Shown here: positions 18,061-25,765 of the stretch, one piece after another
Numbering within the stretch: position 1 is the stretch's first letter
How the letters are laid out: each line of letters starts with the position of its first letter
From: Phenylobacterium zucineum HLK1
GTDB lineage: Bacteria > Pseudomonadota > Alphaproteobacteria > Caulobacterales > Caulobacteraceae
DNA: 64,000 nt
Direction of reading: 5' to 3'
Assembly: GCF_000017265.1 (NCBI RefSeq)
Contig: NC_011144.1
Coordinates: 558,001 to 622,000 of the forward strand
Made by a program: the position numbers and the translations under genes
The notes under the pieces: model-generated
What the model saw: the letters and a program-made list of their open reading frames with translations, nothing else
Databases searched by the model: none
What the model was told of the DNA's origin: nothing

Positions 18061-18091
18061 GAGGGGCGCGCTCCGACGGGGCGCGCCCCTC
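18061..18091. promoter_or_regulatory. Stem-loop between ctaD and ctaB
   Basis: GAGGGGCGCGC (18061-18071) and GCGCGCCCCTC (18081-18091) form a perfect 11-bp stem with a 9-nt loop. No T-tract follows, so full termination is unlikely. It lies 16 nt before ctaB and may stabilise the ctaCD message or lower expression of the assembly genes downstream. Confidence 0.6.
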
Positions 18092-18107
18092 GGACATTGT
18101 AGAGTAT

Positions 18108-19094
18108 ATGCTCATGGCCATGTCGCCGGCCCTCAGCTCGACCCGCGCGCCCGCCCGCTGGCAGGACTACTTCCAGCTGCTGAAGCCGCGCGTCATGTCG
18201 CTGGTGGTGTTCACCGCCCTGACCGGCCTGGTCTGCGCCGACCGGGCGATCCATCCTGTGCTGGCCGGCGTCGCGGTGCTGTGCATCGCGGTGGGCGCGG
18301 GCGCCTCCGGCGCGCTGAACATGTGGTGGGACGCCGACATCGACGCAAAGATGCGCCGCACCCGCGGCCGTCCGGTGCCCGCCGGCCGGGTGCAGGGCGC
18401 CGACGCCCTGGCCCTCGGCGTCGTCCTGTCGCTGTTCTCGGTGATGCTGATGGGCATGGCGCTGAACTGGTTCGCCGCCGGCCTGCTCGCCTTCACCATC
18501 CTGTTCTACGCGGTCGTCTACACGATGTGGCTGAAGCGCTGGACGGCGCAGAACATCGTGATCGGCGGCCTGGCCGGCGCGCTGCCGCCGGTGATCGGCT
18601 GGGCCGCGGCCACGGGTTCGGCCCCGCTGAACGCCTGGCTGCTGTGCGCCATCATCTTCATGTGGACCCCGCCGCACTTCTGGGCGCTGTCGCTCTACAC
18701 CAGCGAGGACTACGCCAAGGCGGGCGTGCCGATGCTGCCGGTGGTGCGCGGCGCGGCCTCCACCCGCCGGCAGATCCTGATCTACAGCCTGCTGCTGATC
18801 CCGGTGTGCATCGCCCCGGCGTTCACCGGCCTCGGCGGCCTGCCCTATCTGGCGGTGTCGAGCCTCGGCGGCCTGGTGTTCCTGCTGCTCGCCTGGCGCC
18901 TGTACCGCTCGAAAGCGGGCGAGGCGGCCGATCCGCGCAACGACCCGGAAGCCAACGGGGGCCTCTACGACGTGCGCGCCGCCGCCCGCGACGCGCGCAA
19001 CCTGTTCGCCTTCTCCATCCTGTACCTGGCCCTGCTGTTCGCGACCCTGCTCGCCGAGCACCTGGCGGGCCTGAAGCCTCTGGAGCTCGTCTAG
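18108..19094 (+). CDS. ctaB: Heme O synthase (protoheme IX farnesyltransferase)
   Basis: CtaB attaches the farnesyl chain to heme b, giving heme O, the precursor of heme A for the oxidase. The 328-residue UbiA-family membrane protein has the first aspartate-rich motif in [25 protein letters not shown], and [29 protein letters not shown] is diagnostic of heme O synthases. About eight to nine helices are predicted. Three in-frame ATGs (18108, 18114, 18120) compete for the start; none has a strong ribosome site. The next gene begins directly after the stop. Confidence 0.95.
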   Translation: MLMAMSPALSSTRAPARWQDYFQLLKPRVMSLVVFTALTGLVCADRAIHPVLAGVAVLCIAVGAGASGALNMWWDADIDAKMRRTRGRPVPAGRVQGADALALGVVLSLFSVMLMGMALNWFAAGLLAFTILFYAVVYTMWLKRWTAQNIVIGGLAGALPPVIGWAAATGSAPLNAWLLCAIIFMWTPPHFWALSLYTSEDYAKAGVPMLPVVRGAASTRRQILIYSLLLIPVCIAPAFTGLGGLPYLAVSSLGGLVFLLLAWRLYRSKAGEAADPRNDPEANGGLYDVRAAARDARNLFAFSILYLALLFATLLAEHLAGLKPLELV

Positions 19095-19247
19095 ATGAGC
19101 GACCCCACCCGTGAGAACGAGACCGAAGCCAAGGCGCGGCGCGGCCGCAACATCGCCCTGGCCGTCGGCCTCGTGCTGTTCGTGATCCTCGTCTTCGTCG
19201 TCACGCTCGTGAGGCTCGGTGGAAATGTCCTCGAACGTCCCCTCTGA
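19095..19247 (+). CDS. CoxF-like small cytochrome oxidase protein (50 aa)
   Basis: A 50-residue frame starts immediately after the ctaB stop and ends inside the start of ctaG. It reads as a charged N-terminus (MSDPTRENETEAKARRGRN), one transmembrane helix (IALAVGLVLFVILVFVVTLV), then RLGGNVLERPL. This matches the small single-helix proteins annotated CoxF between ctaB and ctaG in other alphaproteobacteria, including the KARRxRNIA start and RPL end. Its function is not well defined; location and shape point to oxidase assembly. It overlaps ctaG by 23-29 bp, so translation is probably coupled. Confidence 0.85.
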   Translation: MSDPTRENETEAKARRGRNIALAVGLVLFVILVFVVTLVRLGGNVLERPL

Positions 19248-19833
19248 TCCGGCAAAGGCCCGCAACAAGAAGGTCGCCCTCATCTGCGCGGCCGCGTTCG
19301 CCGGGATGATCGGCCTGGCCTACGCCTCGGTGCCGCTCTACCGCGCCTTCTGCGAACTCACCGGCTTCGACGGCACGCCGCGGCGGGTCGAGGCCGCCTC
19401 GGACGTGGTGCTCGACAAGACCCTGACGGTGCGCTTCGACGCCAACGTCCGCGACCTGCCGTGGGACTTCGACGCCAAGCAGACCTCCCAGCAGGTCAAG
19501 ATCGGCGAGACCAAGGTCGCGTTCTTCAAGGTCACCAACACCTCGGACCAGCCGATCACCGGCCGGGCGGTGTTCAACGTCGTGCCCGAGCAGGCGGGGC
19601 TCTACTTCCAGAAGCTCGACTGCTTCTGCTTCGAGGACCAGACGGTCGGCCCGGGCGAGACCGTGGACATGCCGGTGCTCTACTTCATCGATCCGAAGTA
19701 CGCCTCGGACTTCGAGACCAAGGGAAAGTCGGAGGTGACGCTGTCGTACACCTTCTTCCGCTCCACCAGCGCGCCCGAGCCCGCCCAGGCGGGCCTGCAT
19801 CCCCCCAAGACCCCCGCGCCCGCCAAGGGGTGA
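19225..19833 (+). CDS. ctaG: Cytochrome c oxidase assembly protein CtaG (Cox11 family)
   Basis: CtaG/Cox11 delivers copper to the CuB site of subunit I. The protein (about 202 residues) has an N-terminal cytoplasmic stub, one helix (VALICAAAFAGMIGLAYASV), the conserved PLYRAFCELTGFDGTP, and the copper-binding CFCFEDQ. FYIDP-like and LSYTFF near the end fit the family. I prefer the ATG at 19225; an in-frame GTG at 19219 would add two residues. Either start overlaps the CoxF-like gene. An unrelated exported protein follows, where ctaE would usually be expected. Confidence 0.93.
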   Translation: MSSNVPSDPAKARNKKVALICAAAFAGMIGLAYASVPLYRAFCELTGFDGTPRRVEAASDVVLDKTLTVRFDANVRDLPWDFDAKQTSQQVKIGETKVAFFKVTNTSDQPITGRAVFNVVPEQAGLYFQKLDCFCFEDQTVGPGETVDMPVLYFIDPKYASDFETKGKSEVTLSYTFFRSTSAPEPAQAGLHPPKTPAPAKG

Positions 19834-19888
19834 CGGGCCGGCCGGTTTCGTGCTGACCTGGGCCGAACGTGAGCCGAGGGAAGCCGTC

Positions 19889-20350
19889 ATGCGCCTGGCC
19901 GTCCTGACCATCGCCGCCCTGGCCCTGTCGGCGGCGGGCGCCGCCCACGCCGCCGCCTCAGCCGGGCCGATGGCCGGCTATCGCGAGGATGCGACGCTGT
20001 CCTGCGAGCAGCTCCGCACCGAGATCCTCGAGACCCGCGCGGCGGCCGCGCGCAGCGCCGAGCGCGCGCGCCAGGTCCAACTCGCCGACGCCCGCGTGAT
20101 GCGTGAGGCGACGTCCCTGACGATGGGGCGGATCCTCGAGGCCGGCGCGGTCGCGGCCCCCTCGAGCCCGAACGCGGAAGCCCGGCGCGAGGCCCGCCTG
20201 CGGTCGGCCGAGCGGCGGCTCCAGGCGGCCCGCGCGCGGCTCTCGCTGCTGGCCGGCCTGCATCAGGCGAGGGGCTGCGCCGAAGCCGGTCCGCGGCCCC
20301 GACCGGGCCTCCGCTACGGCCCGGAGACGGCCCAGGGCGCGGCCGACTGA
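19889..20350 (+). CDS. Unknown exported alanine/arginine-rich protein
   Basis: I do not recognise this 153-residue protein. It begins with a clear signal peptide (MRLAVLTIAALALSAAGAAHA), then a short region with DATLSCEQLRTEILETRAAAARSAERARQ and a later AEARREARLRSAERRLQAARARLSLL, both likely to form amphipathic or coiled-coil helices. Two cysteines remain in the mature part (SCEQL and GCAEA) and could form one disulfide. I chose the ATG at 19889 over the GTG at 19850 because the signal peptide starts there. It lies between ctaG and ctaE on the same strand, so a role in the oxidase is possible but unproven. Confidence 0.65.
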   Translation: MRLAVLTIAALALSAAGAAHAAASAGPMAGYREDATLSCEQLRTEILETRAAAARSAERARQVQLADARVMREATSLTMGRILEAGAVAAPSSPNAEARREARLRSAERRLQAARARLSLLAGLHQARGCAEAGPRPRPGLRYGPETAQGAAD

Positions 20351-20491
20351 AAATCCCCGCCCGCGCGGGCGCCTTTCCCCCTTGGCGGGAGGGTCGGCGC
20401 AAGGCTATAGCGTCCGCGACTTTCCGCCGTGCGACTCCATGGGGGCGCGCGTCCGGCGGCTTAAGAGACTTGTCGAGGGGTTAGGACCGAC

Positions 20492-21361
20492 ATGGCCGAA
20501 GGCGTCAAACACGACTATCACCTGGTCAACCCGAGCCCGTGGCCGCTGGTCGGCTCGCTGTCGGCGATGGTGATGGCGCTCGGCGGCGTCGTGTGGATGA
20601 AGGGCCTGTTCGGCCTTCCCGCCGGCACCTGGTGGCTGTTCGCCGCGGGCCTTGCGGGCGTGCTCTACACCATGTTCGGCTGGTGGCGGGACGTGGTGAA
20701 GGAAGCCAACGCCGGCGACCACACCCCCGTCGTCTCGATCGGCCTGCGCTACGGCATGATCCTGTTCATCGCGTCCGAGGTGATGTTCTTCGTCGCCTGG
20801 TTCTGGATGTTCTTCGAGATGGCGCTCTTCAACGACGTGCGCGCCGCCTCGTCGATCGAAGAGGTCCGCAACGCCTGGGCGACCTGGCCGCCGCAGGGCG
20901 TCGAGACGGTGCCGGCGTGGGAGCTGCCGCTCGTCAACACCCTGATCCTGCTGCTCTCGGGCACCACGGTGACCTGGGCCCACCACGCCCTGCAGCAAGG
21001 CGACCGCAAGGGCGCCAAGATGGGCCTGATCCTGACCGTGATCCTCGGGGCGCTGTTCACCGCGATCCAGGCGTACGAGTACCACCACATCCTGTCGCAC
21101 CAGTACTTCTTCTCGGAAGAGGCCGCGAACTCGGGCCTGTACGGCTCGACCTTCTTCATGGCCACCGGCTTCCACGGCTTCCACGTCCTGATCGGGACCA
21201 TCTTCCTGCTGGTCTGCCTGATCCGCCTGATGCGCGGCGGCTTCACGCCCCAGAAGCACTTCGGCTTCGAGGCGGCGGCCTGGTACTGGCACTTCGTCGA
21301 CGTGGTGTGGCTGTTCCTGTTCGCCTTCATCTACGTGGTCTTCGGCGGGCCTGCGCACTAA
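20492..21361 (+). CDS. ctaE: Cytochrome c oxidase subunit III
   Basis: Subunit III stabilises the oxidase core and binds lipids. The 289-residue protein has seven predicted helices and family marks such as [38 protein letters not shown] (with the conserved glutamate), [24 protein letters not shown], and [14 protein letters not shown]. It starts with AGGGGTTAGGA upstream of the ATG at 20492, after a 141-bp gap. That gap contains GCTATAGC at 20404-20411, similar to a Caulobacter -10 box but without a matching -35. The DUF983 gene starts 2 bp after its stop. Confidence 0.96.
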   Translation: MAEGVKHDYHLVNPSPWPLVGSLSAMVMALGGVVWMKGLFGLPAGTWWLFAAGLAGVLYTMFGWWRDVVKEANAGDHTPVVSIGLRYGMILFIASEVMFFVAWFWMFFEMALFNDVRAASSIEEVRNAWATWPPQGVETVPAWELPLVNTLILLLSGTTVTWAHHALQQGDRKGAKMGLILTVILGALFTAIQAYEYHHILSHQYFFSEEAANSGLYGSTFFMATGFHGFHVLIGTIFLLVCLIRLMRGGFTPQKHFGFEAAAWYWHFVDVVWLFLFAFIYVVFGGPAH

Positions 21362-21362
21362 G

Positions 21363-21722
21363 GTGTCCCGGCCCCACCCGCTGCTGGCGGGGGCGGCCGG
21401 ACGCTGCCCCAACTGCGGAGAGGGCCGCCTCTTCGAAGGCTTCCTGGCGGTCGCGCCTCGCTGCGACGCCTGCGGCTACGACCTTGCGAAGGCCGACTCC
21501 GGCGACGGCCCCGCCGTCTTCGTGATCCTGATCGCGGGGTTCGTCGTCGCCTTCGCCGCACTCTTCACCGAAGTCGCCTACAGCCCGCCCGTCTGGGTGC
21601 ACCTCGTGCTCTGGCTGCCGGCGACGCTGGTCCTGTGCCTGGGCCTGCTGCGGCCCCTGAAGGGCCTGCTGCTGGCGGCGCAGTTCATGAACAAGGCCTC
21701 GGAAGCCCGGCGCGATGACTGA
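21363..21722 (+). CDS. DUF983 family membrane protein
   Basis: This 119-residue protein has an N-terminal zinc-ribbon-like part with two CxxC pairs (CPNCGEGRLFEGFLAVAPRCDACG) and two transmembrane helices (about residues 48-68 and 76-98). DUF983 genes are often found beside ctaE and surf1 in alphaproteobacteria, which suggests a role in oxidase maturation; the biochemical role is unknown to me. Translation starts at GTG 21363, two bases after the ctaE stop, and the gene overlaps surf1 by 8 bp. Confidence 0.85.
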   Translation: MSRPHPLLAGAAGRCPNCGEGRLFEGFLAVAPRCDACGYDLAKADSGDGPAVFVILIAGFVVAFAALFTEVAYSPPVWVHLVLWLPATLVLCLGLLRPLKGLLLAAQFMNKASEARRDD

Positions 21723-22431
21723 CGCCCGACGGTTCCCCCTGGGCCTGACGATCGCCACGGCCATCTCGCTCGCCATCCTGCTGACGCTGGGGACCTGGCA
21801 GCTCCAGCGGTTGGCCTGGAAGCGCGACCTCATCGCCCGCATCGAGGCGCTGCAGACCGCGCCCGCCCGGCCGCTGGGGCCGGTGCTCGCCGCCGCCGCC
21901 CGCGGCGAGGACGTGGACTTCGTGCGCGTCGCCGTCACCTGCCCGGGCCTCGCGTCCGCCCCCTATCTCGAGCTCTACGGCCTGCGCGAGGGCCAGGCGG
22001 GAGCCCGCCTGATATCGGCCTGCCCCGCGGAGGGCGGCGGCTACGGCAGCATCCTCGTCGACCGCGGCTTCGTGCCCGACACCGTCTCGGCCCGCCCGCC
22101 CGTCGACGCCGCCGATGCGCGGCCGCTTGAGGTGACCGGCGTCCTGCGCGCGCCCGACGCCAAGAGCACGTTCTCGCCGCCGAACCGGCCGGACCGCTGG
22201 TTCACCCGCGACATCCCCGCGATGGCCGCGGCCCTCGGGGCCGCCGACCCCGCCCCCGTGTTCCTGATGGCCGAAACCTCGTCCAACCCGGAGTGGAAGG
22301 GCCTGACGCCCGCGCCGGTCCCGGCCAACATCTCCAACCGTCACCTCGAGTACGCCGTGACCTGGTACGGCCTTGCCGCCGCCCTGCTCGGCGTCTATGC
22401 GGCCATGCTCCTCAAGCGGCGGAAGACCTGA
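21715..22431 (+). CDS. SURF1 family cytochrome oxidase assembly protein
   Basis: SURF1 (Shy1) proteins help insert heme a into subunit I. The 238-residue protein shows the family layout: an N-terminal helix (LTIATAISLAILLTLGTWQLQRLAWKRDL), a periplasmic domain with GSILVDRGFVP, and a C-terminal helix (HLEYAVTWYGLAAALLGVYAAMLLKRR). WQxxRxxWK after the first helix and NRHLEYAxTWYGLA near the end are signature stretches. It overlaps the DUF983 gene by 8 bp and thrC by one base (TGATG), so translation is likely coupled on both sides. Confidence 0.93.
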   Translation: MTDARRFPLGLTIATAISLAILLTLGTWQLQRLAWKRDLIARIEALQTAPARPLGPVLAAAARGEDVDFVRVAVTCPGLASAPYLELYGLREGQAGARLISACPAEGGGYGSILVDRGFVPDTVSARPPVDAADARPLEVTGVLRAPDAKSTFSPPNRPDRWFTRDIPAMAAALGAADPAPVFLMAETSSNPEWKGLTPAPVPANISNRHLEYAVTWYGLAAALLGVYAAMLLKRRKT

Positions 22432-23819
22432 TGCGCTACGTCTCGACCCGCGGGCAGTGCCCCGCGGTCGGCTTCACCGATGCGGTCCTCTCGGGCCTGG
22501 CCCCCGACGGCGGGCTCTATGTGCCCGAGGCCTGGCCGACGTTCAGCCGCGCCCGGATCGAGGGCTTCGCCGGCAAGCCGTATGCCGAGGTCGCCGCCGC
22601 GGTGATCGGCGCCTTCGCGGGCGACGAGATCCCCGCCGCCGACCTGCGCGAGATGTGCGAGGAGGCCTACGCCACCTTCAACCACAAGGCCGTCGTGCCG
22701 CTGGTCCAGATCGGGCCCGACGCGTTCCTGGCCGAGCTGTTCCATGGGCCCTCGCTCGCGTTCAAGGACGTGGCGATGCAGATCCTGGCGCGGCTGTACG
22801 ACCACCTGCTGGGCGCGCAGGGGCGGACGCAGACGATCCTCTGCGCCACCTCGGGCGACACGGGCGGGGCGGCGGTGGAGGCCTTCCGCGGCCGGAAGAA
22901 CGTGAAGATCGTGGCGCTCTTCCCCGAGGGCCGGATCTCGGAGGTCCAGCGCCGGTTCATGACCACGGCCGAGGAGGACAACGTCGCCTGCGTGGCGGTG
23001 ACGGGCACCTTCGACGACTGCCAGGCCATCGTGAAGCAGGCCTTCCAGGACCAGTCCCTGCGCCAGGCCGTGGACCTGACGGGCGTCAATTCGATCAACT
23101 TCGCCCGCATCGCCGCCCAGGCGGTCTACTACTTCACCACCGCCGTCGCGCTCGGGGCCCCGCACCGGAAGGTCAGCTTCTGCGTCCCGTCGGGCAATTT
23201 CGGCGACGCCTTCGCCGGCTACGTGGCCATGCGCATGGGGCTGCCGGTGGCGCGCATCGCCACGGCGACCAATGCGAACGACATCCTGGCCCGCGCGTTC
23301 GAGACCGGCCGCTACGTGCGCGGCGCGGTCCAACCCACCATCTCTCCGGCCATGGACATCCAGTCGGCGTCGAACTTCGAGCGGCTCTACTTCGAGACCG
23401 TCAAGCGCGAGCCGGTCGAGACGGCCCGCGCCTTCCAGGCGTTCGCCGAGGCCGGCGCCATCGACATCCCGCCCAGCGCCTACGCCGCCATGCGCGAGGT
23501 CTTCCGGGGCGTGAGCATCGGCGAGGACGAGACGGCCCGCACGATCGTCTCGACGCTGAACGAGACGGGCGAGCTGATCGACCCGCACACCGCCGTGGGC
23601 GTCGCCGCCCTGCGCCACGTGGACCTGCCCGGGCCCGTGGTCGTGCTTTCCACCGCCCACGCCGCCAAGTTCCCGGACGACGTGGCCAAGGCCTGCGGCG
23701 CCATGCCGGCCCTGCCGCGGGGCGTCGCCAACCTCGCCGACCGACGCGAGCGCTTCGACCGGCTGCCGGCCGAGGCCGAGACCATCAAGGCCTATGTCCG
23801 CGCGTTCGCCGAGCGCTGA
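22431..23819 (+). CDS. thrC: Threonine synthase
   Basis: ThrC converts O-phosphohomoserine to threonine with pyridoxal phosphate. The 462-residue protein has the N-terminal STRG of the long bacterial class (MRYVSTRGQCPAVGFTDAVLSGLAPDGGLYVPE), the PLP lysine in FHGPSLAFKDVAMQ, and CATSGDTGGAAVEAFRGRKNV for phosphate binding. SGNFGDAFAGYVAMRMGLP is also conserved. The ATG at 22431 shares its A with the surf1 stop. It overlaps the M16 peptidase by 26 bp. Linkage of thrC to the cox genes appears to be positional only. Confidence 0.95.
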   Translation: MRYVSTRGQCPAVGFTDAVLSGLAPDGGLYVPEAWPTFSRARIEGFAGKPYAEVAAAVIGAFAGDEIPAADLREMCEEAYATFNHKAVVPLVQIGPDAFLAELFHGPSLAFKDVAMQILARLYDHLLGAQGRTQTILCATSGDTGGAAVEAFRGRKNVKIVALFPEGRISEVQRRFMTTAEEDNVACVAVTGTFDDCQAIVKQAFQDQSLRQAVDLTGVNSINFARIAAQAVYYFTTAVALGAPHRKVSFCVPSGNFGDAFAGYVAMRMGLPVARIATATNANDILARAFETGRYVRGAVQPTISPAMDIQSASNFERLYFETVKREPVETARAFQAFAEAGAIDIPPSAYAAMREVFRGVSIGEDETARTIVSTLNETGELIDPHTAVGVAALRHVDLPGPVVVLSTAHAAKFPDDVAKACGAMPALPRGVANLADRRERFDRLPAEAETIKAYVRAFAER

Positions 23820-25089
23820 GGCGCGCCTGCCCCGGGTCCACCGGCTAGCGAACGGGGTGCGGGTGGTCTGCGACCCGATCCCCGGCTGGCAGACCGTGGC
23901 GCTGTCGGTCGTGGCCGGCCGCGGCGCGCGGTTCGAGGACGAGGCGCGGTCGGGCTGGTCGCACCTGCTGGAGCACATGGTGTTCAAGGGCGCGGGCGGA
24001 CGCTCGGCCCGCGAGATCGTCGAGGTGATCGAGGCCGAGGGCGGCCACATCAACGCCGCCACCGGCTACGAGCGGACCAGCTACCAGGTGCGGGCGCTGA
24101 AGGGCGGGCTGGACCTCGGTTCGTCCGTCATCGCCGACCTCCTGCTGCGGCCGACGATGGACGCCCGCGACCTCGCCCGCGAGAAGCAGGTGGTGGGCCA
24201 GGAGATCGCCGAGGCGGCCGACACCCCGGACGACCTGGTCTTCGAGCTGGCGCAGGAGGCCGCCTTCGCGGGCCATCCGCTCGGTCGATCGATCCTGGGG
24301 ACCACCGGGTCGATCGCCGTCGCGACGCCCGAGACGCTCAGCGCCTGGCGCGGGGCGCTGTACGCCGCGCCCTCGCTGGTGATCAGCGCGGCGGGAGCCG
24401 TGGACGAGGACGAACTGCTGCGGCTGGCCGAGCGCGACTTCGGCGCGGCGGACGGCGGCGGCCTGGCGGCGACGCCTGAGCCTGCGGCTTTCACAGGCGG
24501 GGTCCGCACCATCGCCAAGCCGCTGGAGCAGGCGAACGTCGTGCTGCTGCTGCCCGCGGTCGGCGTCCACGATCCGGACTACTTCACCCTGCGCCTGCTG
24601 GCCGAGATCCTGGGCGGGGGCATGGCCTCGCGGCTGTTCCAGGAGGCGCGCGAGAAGCGGGGCCTCGCCTACACCATCGACGCCTATTCCGAGACCTACG
24701 CCGACACCGGGGTGCTGGGCGTCTTCGCCGGCTGCGCCGCCGAGGACGCCGCCGAGCTGGCGCAGGTGACGGTGGACGAGATCCGCAATCTCGCCGAGCC
24801 CGTGCCCGAAGCCGAGCTGGCCCGGGCGAAGGCGCAGCTGAAGGGCTCGATGTTCATGGGGCGCGAGGCGGCCCTGGCCCGGGCCGAGCAGGCCGCCGGC
24901 CAGGTGCTGCTGTTCGGCCGGCCGCTCGATCCCGAGGTGATCGCCGCCGAGGTGGATGCGGTGAGCGCCGAGCAGCTGGCGGCGCTGACCCGGCGGATCC
25001 TCGAGCCCCGCAAGGCGGCCGTGGCGGTGCTGGGGCCCAAGGCGGCCCTGAAGTCCGCCGAGACGTTCCTCAAGGCGGTGGGCGGCTAG
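23794..25089 (+). CDS. M16 family zinc peptidase (processing-peptidase-like)
   Basis: The 431-residue protein has the inverted zinc motif HxxEH (SHLLEHMVFKGAGGRSAREI, about residues 50-54) and the distal glutamate region ELAQEAAFAGHPLGRSILGT. ANGVRVVCDPIPGWQTVALSVVAGRGAR is typical of M16B enzymes, relatives of the mitochondrial processing peptidase. No signal peptide is present, so the protein is cytoplasmic. In many alphaproteobacteria this gene directly follows thrC, as here. Its natural substrates are not known. Confidence 0.92.
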   Translation: MSARSPSAEARLPRVHRLANGVRVVCDPIPGWQTVALSVVAGRGARFEDEARSGWSHLLEHMVFKGAGGRSAREIVEVIEAEGGHINAATGYERTSYQVRALKGGLDLGSSVIADLLLRPTMDARDLAREKQVVGQEIAEAADTPDDLVFELAQEAAFAGHPLGRSILGTTGSIAVATPETLSAWRGALYAAPSLVISAAGAVDEDELLRLAERDFGAADGGGLAATPEPAAFTGGVRTIAKPLEQANVVLLLPAVGVHDPDYFTLRLLAEILGGGMASRLFQEAREKRGLAYTIDAYSETYADTGVLGVFAGCAAEDAAELAQVTVDEIRNLAEPVPEAELARAKAQLKGSMFMGREAALARAEQAAGQVLLFGRPLDPEVIAAEVDAVSAEQLAALTRRILEPRKAAVAVLGPKAALKSAETFLKAVGG

Positions 25090-25122
25090 CGTCCCGGCGC
25101 CAAATCGGCGAGGCTCTAGGGA

Positions 25123-25734
25123 ATGGCCCTGTTGGACTGGATCGCGCCGGAAAGCGGCCTTCGCGTGGAAGGCGAGGGCGTGCGCCTGCGTCCGCCCCGG
25201 GCGTCCGACTACGCCGAGTGGCGCGAGCTGCGCGCCGTGAGCCGCGCGTTCCTGCAGCCGTGGGAGCCGACCTGGCCCGCCGACGACCTGTCGCGCGTCG
25301 CCTTCCGCCGCCGGCTCCTGGCCTACGCCCGCGACCGGGAGGTCGGGGCGGCCTATCCCTTCTTCGTCTTCCGCACGTCCGACGACGCCCTCACCGGCGG
25401 GATCACGCTGTCGAACATCCGCCGCGGCGTCGCCCAGACGGGCTCCATCGGCTACTGGTGTGGCAAGCCCTTCACGCGCCAGGGCCTGACGCTGGCGGCG
25501 GTGAAGGCGCTGATCGGCTTCTCGTTCCGGACCCTGGCCCTGCACCGGCTCGAGGCCGCCTGCATTCCGGAGAACCAGGCCTCCCGTGACCTGCTGGGCA
25601 AGGCCGGCTTCGCCGAGGAGGGCCACGCCAAGGCTTATCTGAAAATTAACGGCGCCTGGCGAGATCATGTCCTGTTCGGCCTCGTCAGCCCGTTGGGGGA
25701 TCACGACGGACCGGACGAGGGGGTGTCGGTCTGA
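25123..25734 (+). CDS. GNAT acetyltransferase, RimJ/RimL type
   Basis: The 203-residue protein is a RimJ-like GNAT: VRLRPPRASDYAEWRELRAVSRAFLQPWEPTWP at the front and IGYWCGKPFTRQGLTLAAVKALIGFSF as the acetyl-CoA segment. LALHRLEAACIPENQASRDLLGKAGFAEEGHAKAYLKINGAWRDHVLFGL completes the pattern. Such enzymes acetylate the N-terminus of ribosomal proteins or other amines. It begins 33 bp after the M16 peptidase gene and is probably the end of the operon. Confidence 0.88.
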   Translation: MALLDWIAPESGLRVEGEGVRLRPPRASDYAEWRELRAVSRAFLQPWEPTWPADDLSRVAFRRRLLAYARDREVGAAYPFFVFRTSDDALTGGITLSNIRRGVAQTGSIGYWCGKPFTRQGLTLAAVKALIGFSFRTLALHRLEAACIPENQASRDLLGKAGFAEEGHAKAYLKINGAWRDHVLFGLVSPLGDHDGPDEGVSV

Positions 25735-25765
25735 CCGGCGCCGTAGGACGCGCGGCCGAGCTTTC

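Noticed and set aside
20359..20370. Palindrome GCCCGCGCGGGC after the unknown exported gene as a terminator
   Set aside because: It has no loop and no T-tract; in this GC content a 12-bp palindrome of this kind is weak evidence.
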